Below, one piece after another: positions 1 through 6,582 of a stretch of 9,801 nt of DNA. This DNA is from Pseudomonadota bacterium (lineage in GTDB: Bacteria > Desulfobacterota > JADFVX01). The position numbers and the translations under genes are program-made. Within the stretch, counting starts at the first letter, position 1. The number at the start of each line of letters is the position of its first letter. Below the pieces are notes generated by a model. It worked only from the letters and a program-made list of their open reading frames with translations, did no database searches and was not told the DNA's origin. Where the stretch lies: assembly GCA_015222555.1 (NCBI GenBank), contig JADFVM010000032.1, forward strand, positions 1-9,801, in the 5' to 3' direction.

Positions 1-60
1 TCTAGCAGAATATTATTTTATTAAGACAATTATCCGGTTCATCCAGGTTAGGTGATTTAA

Positions 61-1152
61 ATGCTTCGCACTCTTTTAAGGTCCGTAAAAATAGGGCCGA
101 TTTTTCTAGCCCTTTTTACCATCAGCCTTGCCAGCCCCCTACATGTGCAAGGGGGAGAAGAAATAACAATTTTTGCCACCGGTGACATCATGCCCTCGGG
201 TAGAGTTTTGCCCTTTGTGAAGAAACATGGCTATTTTTATTCTTACACAGAGACAAGTGAAATTTTTCAAAGCGGGGATATGGTTATTGGAAACCTGGAG
301 ACACCACTCACTGAAAAGGGGATGCGATTCGAAAATAAAAAGTACACCTTCAAGGCGCCTCTTGAATCCGCCAAGGCTCTAAAAAAAGCAGGATTCACGC
401 ACCTGTCGCTGGCCAACAACCATATGATGGATTACGGAACTCAAGGACTAACTTCAACGCTGGAAGCACTTAACAATGAAGGCATTGAATATGCCGGTGC
501 CGGGACAAGCCTCCCGATGGCCAGAAAAGCGTCTTACGTTACTATCAAAGACAATAAAGTTGCCTTTCTCTCCTATTCAAACACCTTTCCAACAGAATTT
601 TATGCAACCAGGGATAAAGCCGGCACCGCACCAGGCTACAGGACTTATATTATCAACGACATCAAAAGGGCAAAAGCTAAAGCCGACCTTATTATAGTTG
701 CATTTCACTGGGGTGCAGAACGGATGCAACACCCCAAGGATTACCAAAAAAAACTTGCCCGCCTCGCCATTGACACGGGTGCCAACATAGTCCTGGGCCA
801 TCACCCTCATGTACTGCAAGGTGTTGAACATTATGGCGCCGGTGTTATTTTTTACAGTCTGGGGAATTTTGCTTTCGGCTCCTATAGCAAGTCAACGAAA
901 GAAAGCATTATTGCAAAAATCACCGTACAAAACTTCAAGATAGCCCGCGTTGAGGCAATACCCATCAATGTCAATAATTTCGAGGTGCACTTCAAGCCGG
1001 AGTGGCTTAAAGGAGGGAAGGGGCGAGAGGTCATAACGCGGCTGTCTGAATTATCAAAACCTCTGGGAAGTGATATTTTATATGCTGACGATGTTGCACA
1101 GGTAAAGGATGCCGGAAAATCAGACTTGACAACTCTTACCGGACGCAGATAA
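61..1152 (+). CDS. Secreted CapA/PgsA-type metallophosphatase-fold protein
   Basis: This is a 363-residue protein of the CapA family (poly-gamma-glutamate capsule-associated), which has a calcineurin-like metallophosphatase fold. The family's metal-site motifs appear in order: GD (41-42), GNLE (77-80), ANNH (118-121), FHWGxE (215-220), GHHPH (246-250) and SLGNF (266-270). Residues 1-31 form a Sec-type signal peptide (basic MLRTLLRSVK, then a hydrophobic stretch, then ASPLHVQG), so the enzyme should act outside the cytoplasm. The ATG at 61 follows AGGTGA with five bases of spacing. No poly-glutamate ligase (CapB/PgsB) or exporter gene is nearby, and many CapA homologues stand alone with no known substrate, so a capsule role should not be assumed. 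An envelope polymer hydrolase or phosphatase is equally possible. The gene converges with the DUF3108 gene 39 bp downstream, and I see no clear terminator between them. Family assignment is firm; function is not. Confidence 0.9.
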   Translation: MLRTLLRSVKIGPIFLALFTISLASPLHVQGGEEITIFATGDIMPSGRVLPFVKKHGYFYSYTETSEIFQSGDMVIGNLETPLTEKGMRFENKKYTFKAPLESAKALKKAGFTHLSLANNHMMDYGTQGLTSTLEALNNEGIEYAGAGTSLPMARKASYVTIKDNKVAFLSYSNTFPTEFYATRDKAGTAPGYRTYIINDIKRAKAKADLIIVAFHWGAERMQHPKDYQKKLARLAIDTGANIVLGHHPHVLQGVEHYGAGVIFYSLGNFAFGSYSKSTKESIIAKITVQNFKIARVEAIPINVNNFEVHFKPEWLKGGKGREVITRLSELSKPLGSDILYADDVAQVKDAGKSDLTTLTGRR

Positions 1153-1191
1153 ATACTTATATTATCAATCCTTTATCGTGAATGAAGCGGA

Positions 1192-2061
1192 TTAACCTCT
1201 TTTAAGCGTTCCCCTGATATCGCCAAAACCGATATAATCTTTCACAACGCCCCGAATAGGGATAATTTGTTCATCAACCCAGATATCGACTACCCCATGC
1301 CTGGATTTGAATATCTCTTTGGGAACCCTCACTTTTATATGAAACATCTCTTTCTTGAAACCCTTACCAAACAATCGTTTTGATCCATAGGCCTCTGCCA
1401 GACTGCCGATCTTGACATCAATTGTTGACACACCCTTTTCAGGGATAGTATTTACCTTAAATTCCCGATCCCTCTTTATGGGGCCAAAGACGCCCATACG
1501 GAAATTGTAAAAAGCGGACAACACATCCTCATGATCATGTTCACCGGACATAGGCTCCGACTTATCTTCCTTTAAAATTCCATCTTTATAGTCTTTCCAG
1601 TTCATTGTTCTTGTTTTGTAATCCAGATCGGTAATCGTTTTTTCCTGTTTCTCTTTGATAGTAACGTAGCGCTCAAAACGCCTGGCGCGAAATTTCCCCA
1701 TTTCAGGCGAATAAGAGATATGAGAGATATAGGTGTGTTTTCGATAGGAGGTAAAGAAACCGACAAACCCCTTTGTCTCAGCCTGAAGAACCGCTTTATA
1801 ACCATCCCCCTCCCTTTCAAAGGTCAGCGTTCCAAAGGCAGCCTTCTTGAACCAGAGAAAACTGATATCGTATTCTACTTTTTCTTTAAGGAAATAATCG
1901 ATAGAGGTTAAGGGAGAGAGATGAAGGCCTTTTTTCCCACTACCTAAGGGCCTCTTTTCCGAATTGGCCGCCCAAATGGCAGGGATGCCAGGACGGGGGA
2001 TTAAAAAAGAACCCGTCATTATTGCCATCAGCTGGAGAAACCGTCTTCTGCTGTGCTTCAC
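1192..2061 (-). CDS. Tat-exported DUF3108 domain protein
   Basis: This 289-residue protein matches DUF3108 over roughly residues 55-289. Recognisable blocks are the opening beta strands (VEYDISFLWFKKAAFGTLTF), the DVLSAFYNFR block near the middle and the late VDIWVDEQIIPIRGV segment. The N-terminus is a textbook twin-arginine signal: SRRRFLQ at residues 4-10, a hydrophobic core (LMAIMTGSFLIP) and an Ala-rich cleavage region around residues 28-33. It is therefore probably exported folded to the periplasm. The start is GTG at 2061, preceded by GGGAG with six bases to the start; the ATG two bases upstream runs straight into TGA and cannot be used. The domain has no known enzymatic activity. I see no cofactor-binding motif that would explain the Tat route. 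It lies 118 bp downstream of mtnA on the same strand, so it could be cotranscribed or use its own weak promoter. Confidence 0.8.
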   Translation of the reverse strand: MKHSRRRFLQLMAIMTGSFLIPRPGIPAIWAANSEKRPLGSGKKGLHLSPLTSIDYFLKEKVEYDISFLWFKKAAFGTLTFEREGDGYKAVLQAETKGFVGFFTSYRKHTYISHISYSPEMGKFRARRFERYVTIKEKQEKTITDLDYKTRTMNWKDYKDGILKEDKSEPMSGEHDHEDVLSAFYNFRMGVFGPIKRDREFKVNTIPEKGVSTIDVKIGSLAEAYGSKRLFGKGFKKEMFHIKVRVPKEIFKSRHGVVDIWVDEQIIPIRGVVKDYIGFGDIRGTLKRG

Positions 2062-2089
2062 ATCTCACTCCCGGAAAAACCTTTATTTC

Positions 2090-2117
2090 AGGATACTTGA
2101 CTTTATTTCCTCGACAA
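2090..2117 (-). promoter_or_regulatory. Weak candidate sigma-70 promoter for the DUF3108 gene
   Basis: On the minus strand TTGTCG (2117-2112) is followed after 16 bases by TATCCT (2095-2090). Each hexamer matches its consensus at four of six positions. The -10 lies 28 bases ahead of the GTG start, which would leave a short leader carrying GGGAG. Matches this weak arise by chance in AT-rich gaps, so transcription from mtnA is an equally good explanation. Confidence 0.25.
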
Positions 2118-2179
2118 GGCCTTTATATTCTTATCGGCAAAAAAGCCTTTTTATTTGGATAAAAATTCACAGTTTAAGC

Positions 2180-3220
2180 TTAACCCCGGAAAAATTTATC
2201 CAGTCCCTTTTTGTAATCCTTCTTCACCACACCGACCTCTGTAATTATGGCTGTTACAAGATCATTTGGGGTAACATCAAAAGCGGGATTCCTGATACCT
2301 ACTCCATCCGGCACAAGCTGGCATTCTTTTATATGGGAAACCTCCCTTGAAGGCCTTTCCTCGATAGGGATAGACTCTCCATCACTGATTGTCATATCAA
2401 TGGTCGAAAGAGGCGCAGCCACATAAAAGGGGATGGAATGGCGTTCTGCCAGAACAGCAACCATGTATGTACCTATTTTGTTTGCAACATCCCCGTTAGC
2501 AGCAATCCGGTCAGCGCCAACTATAGCGGCATCGATTTCCCCCTTTTTCATCAAATATCCAGCCATATTATCGGTGATGACTGTAACATCTATGCCATCT
2601 TTCATCAGTTCCCAGGCAGTAAGCCGTGCCCCCTGAAGAAAGGGGCGAGTTTCATCGGCAAAAACTTTTACCTTTTTGCCACTTTCAACAGCCCCCCGGA
2701 TAACTCCCAATGCAGTACCATAACCTGCAGTCGCAAGAGCCCCCGCATTACAGTGAGTAAGGACTGTACTTCCATCTTTGATTAAGGCCGCTCCATTTTT
2801 TCCGATACGACGGTTGATAGAAATATCATCTTCACATAGTCGGATCGCCTCTGCCTTCAGCAGATCCTTGAGAGATTCAATCCCTGCTGACCTGTTTGCA
2901 TCAAAAAAAATTTTCATCCTCTTAATTGCCCAGAAGAGATTAACCGCAGTCGGCCTTGTCTGGCCAATCATCTCACAGGCTTCATTAAACTCTCCTGAAA
3001 AATCATCCATAGTTGCCGCCTCGGAAGACCTTATCCCTACGGCAATGCCCATGGCAGCAGCAACACCAATGGCAGGTGCGCCACGTATCACCATTTCTTT
3101 TATCGCCCGTGCAACCTCTTTGGATGTCGAATAGTCGTGATAAACCTCCTGATCCGGCAAAAGCCTCTGGTCTATCATTCTTACCTTATCATCTTTCCAT
3201 TCTATGGTCTTAAAAGACAT
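2180..3220 (-). CDS. mtnA: S-methyl-5-thioribose-1-phosphate isomerase
   Basis: MtnA converts the aldose 5-methylthioribose 1-phosphate to the ketose 5-methylthioribulose 1-phosphate in methionine salvage, in the cytoplasm. The 346-residue length is normal for the family. Diagnostic blocks are RGAPAIGVAAA (46-56), QTRPTAVNLFWA (87-98), the active-site Cys block THCNAG with C157, ETRPFLQGARLTAWEL (190-205) and the catalytic Asp in GADRIAANGDVANKIGTY (D237). This separates it from the related eIF-2B/ribose 1,5-bisphosphate isomerase enzymes. The ATG at 3220 has GAGG five bases upstream. No other salvage gene (mtnP, mtnK, mtnB to mtnD) is in the window, so which version of the pathway the cell uses cannot be told. 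Transcription is likely controlled from the palindrome-containing promoter in the divergent gap. Confidence 0.96.
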   Translation of the reverse strand: MSFKTIEWKDDKVRMIDQRLLPDQEVYHDYSTSKEVARAIKEMVIRGAPAIGVAAAMGIAVGIRSSEAATMDDFSGEFNEACEMIGQTRPTAVNLFWAIKRMKIFFDANRSAGIESLKDLLKAEAIRLCEDDISINRRIGKNGAALIKDGSTVLTHCNAGALATAGYGTALGVIRGAVESGKKVKVFADETRPFLQGARLTAWELMKDGIDVTVITDNMAGYLMKKGEIDAAIVGADRIAANGDVANKIGTYMVAVLAERHSIPFYVAAPLSTIDMTISDGESIPIEERPSREVSHIKECQLVPDGVGIRNPAFDVTPNDLVTAIITEVGVVKKDYKKGLDKFFRG

Positions 3221-3256
3221 GTAAACCTCATATAATTATTTGGAATTTTAAAGTTC

Positions 3257-3286
3257 TTTATATCATAGAGGCAAGAGATATATCAA
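3257..3286 (-). promoter_or_regulatory. Candidate sigma-70 promoter for mtnA
   Basis: On the minus strand TTGATA (3286-3281) and TATAAA (3262-3257) are separated by 18 bases; each matches its consensus at five of six positions. Predicted transcription start is near 3250, giving a leader of about 30 nt that contains the GAGG ribosome binding site of mtnA. A 6-bp inverted repeat, TATATC (3259-3264) and GATATA (3277-3282), overlaps both hexamers but may be an AT-rich coincidence. Confidence 0.55.
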
Positions 3287-3301
3287 GGACGTGACATCCT
3301 T
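3285..3301. promoter_or_regulatory. 17-bp palindrome, candidate operator in the mtnA/TPR divergent gap
   Basis: AAGGACGTGACATCCTT reads as an odd-centred inverted repeat in which seven of eight half-site positions are complementary; the only mismatch is C3290 against A3296. It overlaps the upstream edge of the proposed mtnA -35 and lies 30 bp before the TPR gene's TTG codon. That is where a repressor or divergent regulator would bind. I cannot assign it to a known regulator family. Confidence 0.4.
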
Positions 3302-3330
3302 AAAGCCTGTCAAATTCAGGGAATATTGAA

Positions 3331-5106
3331 TTGACTAGACCGAGATCGCCATGGTATCTTGAAACAATGAATTTTACTCAGATCATACTTGCCCTTACGG
3401 TTGGATCCATCCTTTTTCTAAGCAGCGGCTGCGTATCAAAGTCAGCGATATTCGAAGAAAGGAAAGCGACCCCGTCCCCCGCCACGATAGATAGAAGTCC
3501 TGTCGACTCAAGGGCCTACTACCACTACATGAGTGGTGAAATGAGGCTCACCTCAGGGGACTTAAGGGGTGCCCTTACCGAGTTTGAGATCGCAATAAAA
3601 TATGACAACACCTCCCCCTACCTTTTCACCAGGCTTGCCTTACTTTATCTGAGGAATGGAGATATTGACCTGGCCACAAAAACAGCGGAACATGCAGTTC
3701 AACTGGACACCAGTTTTCTTGAAGCTCACAAAGTACTGGCGGCTCTTTACTCCTCCTCCAGCCAACCTGAAAAAGCGATTGCTGAATATGAGAAAATAAT
3801 TAAGCTCAAACCGGACAGTGAAGAAGCCTACCTCTTTCTTGGAATACTTTATTCCTCCTCAAAGGGATATAAACAATCAGTTAGCACCCTGAAGAGGTTA
3901 TTAAAAGTTAATCCTGACTCATCTATGGCTTATTATTATCTAGGCAAGGTTCACGCAGATATGAAGAGTTATCCGGAGGCCCTCGCCTATTACACCAAAG
4001 CATTGGAGAGAGAAGCTGACTTGCAAGGAGCCCTATTTGACACTGCTGCCATCTATGAGATTACAGGTGAAAATCAAAAAGCGATCACTACGTACAAAAA
4101 GATCCTGAGCATCTTTCCCGGAAACAAGAAGGCGAAAGATCGATTAGGCAATCTTTACGTCAAAGATAATCAGCTTAATGACGCGCTGCTGCAATTTGAG
4201 GAATTGCAGTTATCGGGTGGCAACATGAAAGTCAGATTGAAAATAGGGATTATCTACCTGGAGCAAGGGCAATATGACAAAGCGACAGAGGCTTTTCAAT
4301 TGGTTCTTGCAAAGGCGCCGGGCAATGACATGGCGCTCTACTATCTCGGCACAACCTATCTGGAAACAAAAAAAATCAATTTGGCTGTCGAAACATTCAA
4401 TAAAATTCCAGTCCTGTCAAAGTTTTACGCCGACGCCATTATCAACCTTGCCTATGGGCTGAGAAATAGCGGCAAAAACAAAGAAGCCATAAAACATGTA
4501 GAAGAGGCACTCGAAAAAGGCAGCGATAATAATCAATTACGCCTCCTGCTTTCCTCTCTTTACGCAGACTCAAAGCAATACCAAAAAGGGATCAATCTAC
4601 TTATTGAGATGGCCGCAAAGAGCCCGGACAACGAGAAAATTCACTTTCGGCTTGGTATGATCTATGATAAGGCAGGGCGAACAGAAGATGCTATTCAAGA
4701 GATGAAAAAGGTTCTTGAACTTAATCCTGAACATGCGGATGCATTGAATTACCTCGGCTACACCTATGCAGAAAAAGGGATCCACCTTGATGAAGCAGAA
4801 AGGCTCACAATAAAAGCCCTGGAACTAAGACCCCATGACGGTTATATTGCAGACAGTTTAGGGTGGGTCTATTTTATGAAAGGAAACTTCAAAAAAGCCG
4901 TTAAATTTCTTAAAAAAGCCGTCAACCTGTCACAAGAAGATCCTGTGATAAGGGAACATCTTGGAGACGCCTACGCAAAAGCCGGGGACATAAAAAAAGC
5001 GAAAGAGGCCTATAAAAGAGCACATGAGCTTCAAAAAGATGAAAAAGAAAAGAAAAAACTCCTGAAGAAGATTAAAGATCTGATAAAAGGTGGGGGCAAT
5101 GAATAA
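3331..5106 (+). CDS. Tandem-TPR lipoprotein (15 tetratricopeptide repeats)
   Basis: The protein has 591 residues from the TTG at 3331, or 579 from the in-frame ATG at 3367. It starts with a lipoprotein signal whose lipobox is LSSGC (Cys at residue 34 of the long form). From about residue 62 to 572 it consists of fifteen consecutive 34-residue TPR units, ending in a Lys-rich tail. The penultimate units (NYLGYTYAEKG, DSLGWVYFMKG, EHLGDAYAKAG) resemble the conserved C-terminal repeats of a widespread proteobacterial TPR family. TPR solenoids bind proteins, so an assembly or scaffolding role at the outer membrane is inferred. TTG is used here because AGGGA lies eight bases upstream and residues 1-12 supply the two arginines the signal peptide otherwise lacks; the ATG has no clear ribosome binding site. 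Against TTG, its bases could instead form a promoter -35. The gene is coupled to the LolB-like gene. Confidence 0.88.
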   Translation: MTRPRSPWYLETMNFTQIILALTVGSILFLSSGCVSKSAIFEERKATPSPATIDRSPVDSRAYYHYMSGEMRLTSGDLRGALTEFEIAIKYDNTSPYLFTRLALLYLRNGDIDLATKTAEHAVQLDTSFLEAHKVLAALYSSSSQPEKAIAEYEKIIKLKPDSEEAYLFLGILYSSSKGYKQSVSTLKRLLKVNPDSSMAYYYLGKVHADMKSYPEALAYYTKALEREADLQGALFDTAAIYEITGENQKAITTYKKILSIFPGNKKAKDRLGNLYVKDNQLNDALLQFEELQLSGGNMKVRLKIGIIYLEQGQYDKATEAFQLVLAKAPGNDMALYYLGTTYLETKKINLAVETFNKIPVLSKFYADAIINLAYGLRNSGKNKEAIKHVEEALEKGSDNNQLRLLLSSLYADSKQYQKGINLLIEMAAKSPDNEKIHFRLGMIYDKAGRTEDAIQEMKKVLELNPEHADALNYLGYTYAEKGIHLDEAERLTIKALELRPHDGYIADSLGWVYFMKGNFKKAVKFLKKAVNLSQEDPVIREHLGDAYAKAGDIKKAKEAYKRAHELQKDEKEKKKLLKKIKDLIKGGGNE

Positions 5107-5906
5107 TGCCTTTCTTCCCAAGAATGCTGCTAGTTGTCTTAGTCACCATACTACCGGCATGCACCCTCTCTAAAAAACATATCACCATCCCGACACCTCC
5201 TCCGCCGACAGCTAAAACCCTTTTAAGCATTATCGACATACAAAACCGAGCAGTAACCAGCCTCGAAGGCAGAATGTCGAGTAAAATCAAAAATGAAGGG
5301 GAGAAGCGCTCATCTACACAGCTCATCCTTTTAAAAAAACCCGCCTTCCTGAGACTGGATGCCCTTACCCCCTTTGGACAGCCGGCCCTCACCGTCGCCA
5401 CCGATGGTGACATGATTTTTCTTTACCATCACACAAAGAGACGATATTTTGCAGGCATGGCCAAAAGTCATCACCTCTCAAATATCCTTCCGACCTCACT
5501 CAGCATGACGGACCTGACACTCATTCTCAGCGGGGGAATACCAATTATTGATTTTGACGACTCTATGTCGTCGGTAGATAGGGGGGATGACCGCTATCTC
5601 CTTACTGTAAGGAAGGGCGGCCTAAGAGAGGAGATTTTGTTCCATGAGATGACTCTTGAGCCGATGGAAGTCATCATTTATGACCTGGAAGATAAGGTTA
5701 TCCTGTCAATCTTTATGGATGGGTTCAAGACTTTTGAGACAATGAGAAGACCGACAAAAATCAAAATAATCCTGCCTGGAGAAAGCTACACACTGGAAGT
5801 TAAATATTTAGACATGATATTTAACAGCATAGTGGGGACTGATTTTTTTAATCTTGAGCCACCCGAAGGCATCCTGGTGGAAAATCTGAACAATCACATG
5901 TTTTAA
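5106..5906 (+). CDS. LolB-like outer-membrane lipoprotein
   Basis: This 266-residue protein has a short lipoprotein signal (MPFFPRMLLVVLVTILPAC) with lipobox LPAC and Cys19. A Pro/Thr linker follows, then a region resembling the LolA/LolB half-barrel superfamily. The characteristic stretch is KPAFLRLDALTPFGQPALTV (78-97), then a strand pair around DGDMIFLYHHTKRRYFAG and the helix-lid-like NILPTSLSMTDLTLILSGG (126-144). LolB receives lipoproteins from LolA and inserts them in the outer membrane, but this member is divergent and could be another lipid-binding lipoprotein, so no symbol is given. The start ATG overlaps the last base of the TPR stop codon (TAATG) and has a GGTGGGGG purine run just upstream, indicating translational coupling. 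From memory, deltaproteobacteria such as Geobacter often place ispE after this pair; here no gene follows on this strand for more than 3 kb. Confidence 0.7.
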   Translation: MPFFPRMLLVVLVTILPACTLSKKHITIPTPPPPTAKTLLSIIDIQNRAVTSLEGRMSSKIKNEGEKRSSTQLILLKKPAFLRLDALTPFGQPALTVATDGDMIFLYHHTKRRYFAGMAKSHHLSNILPTSLSMTDLTLILSGGIPIIDFDDSMSSVDRGDDRYLLTVRKGGLREEILFHEMTLEPMEVIIYDLEDKVILSIFMDGFKTFETMRRPTKIKIILPGESYTLEVKYLDMIFNSIVGTDFFNLEPPEGILVENLNNHMF

Positions 5907-5964
5907 TCCCCATTTTGCTACAATGGCAGTGTCAGGCGATATTCATTCAACCTAAAAACCTCAG

Positions 5965-6118
5965 TTAGACACAGATAAATCTCTTATGGAATTTTCAACC
6001 ACAAAGGTTAAAGCTTTCTTTGACCTAAGGCTTTGAAAAATCATAACAAATCAGTGAAATCAAGTCTTTGTAGTATTTCTTCTTAGAGCGATTCTGCGAA
6101 GCTAAAATCTGTGTCCAA
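5965..6118. repeat. Degenerate intergenic palindromic element with 12-bp terminal inverted repeats
   Basis: The convergent gap 5907-6160 has no gene. Its ends carry TTAGACACAGAT (5965-5976) and ATCTGTGTCCAA (6107-6118), inverted repeats agreeing at 11 of 12 positions. Inside is a hairpin, AGGTTAAAG (6005-6013) with CTTTGACCT (6018-6026), nine pairs including one G-T and a four-base loop. Other pieces (CCACAAAGG, AATCAGTGAAATC) resemble the ACACAGAT/ATCTGTGT type of intergenic repeat I remember from environmental proteobacterial genomes. The interior no longer pairs along its length, so it looks like an old, decayed copy. It lies between two convergent genes; without a T-run it is not a typical terminator. 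Confidence 0.45.
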
Positions 6119-6160
6119 ATACTTTTTCAGGTTCCATGATGACAAAGAAAATAATATTAC

Positions 6161-6511
6161 CTACAGCTCACCCTCTTCGTCGGATTCTGATGGCAAATCC
6201 AGGGATTGATCTATCCAGTCCAGATACTCTCCAGAACCGGTAGCAATAGGAAGACATATCACTTCAGGCAGGTCATAGCTGTGAAGCTCTCTTACCCGAC
6301 TGACTATGGCCGGGGCGAGAGTTGAAGCTGTTTTGGCTACCAACATGACCTCTTTTTCATCGTAAACTTCCCCTTTCCAGCGATAGATTGACCGTACCTG
6401 GGGGATGATATTAACACAGGCAGCTAATTTCTCTTCAACAAGTCCCTTAGCAATCCTTGCGCCTGCCTCCTCATCAGAGGCTGTCATAAAAACCAGCATA
6501 TGCTTCGTCAT
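6161..6511 (-). CDS. cutA: CutA-family divalent-cation tolerance protein
   Basis: CutA is a small trimeric PII-like protein linked to copper and other divalent-metal tolerance; its molecular role is still debated. Using the ATG at 6511 gives 116 residues, close to the usual 105-115. Family landmarks are LVFMTASDEEAGARIAKGLV (6-25), LAACVNI with the conserved Cys32, SIYRWKG (41-47), the ELHSYDLPEVICLPI block (75-89; usual form LHPYEVPEI) and GEYLDWI (94-100). The last residues form an acidic tail (SESDEEGEL) beyond the core fold. An in-frame GTG at 6523 would add MEKL, but the AGGAAGTGG run sits directly at that codon and is better placed to serve the ATG. The gene is last in the minus-strand run, about 70 bp after the radical SAM gene, and probably shares its transcript. 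Cytoplasmic: no signal peptide is seen. Confidence 0.92.
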   Translation of the reverse strand: MTKHMLVFMTASDEEAGARIAKGLVEEKLAACVNIIPQVRSIYRWKGEVYDEKEVMLVAKTASTLAPAIVSRVRELHSYDLPEVICLPIATGSGEYLDWIDQSLDLPSESDEEGEL

Positions 6512-6582
6512 AAGTTTTTCCACTTCCTATTTCTGGTATTGCTGAAAGATCTTTATTGTCCTGCAAAGGGAAACTACACCTC

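Noticed and set aside
1..60. End of an upstream gene or a promoter before capA
   Set aside because: Only 60 bases are available and no convincing hexamer pair or coding end can be shown; only the AGGTGA ribosome binding site is clear.
577..831. Minus-strand open frame inside capA
   Set aside because: Complement of the conserved CapA core, including the FHWGxE and GHHPH motif region; no independent evidence of coding.
2062..2179. Possible intrinsic terminator after mtnA (GGC/GCC and AAGGC/GCCTT pairings near T-runs)
   Set aside because: Stems are only three to five pairs, and the longer one has a 24-base loop; too weak to call.
1964..2350. Plus-strand 128-codon frame across the mtnA/DUF3108 gap
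   Set aside because: It overlaps the ends of two real minus-strand genes, and its translation is low-complexity Ser/Ile/Leu-rich with no family match.
2778..3134. Open frame of 118 codons on the plus strand inside mtnA
   Set aside because: It is the complement of a strongly conserved mtnA region, has no family resemblance and no ribosome binding site; a shadow frame.
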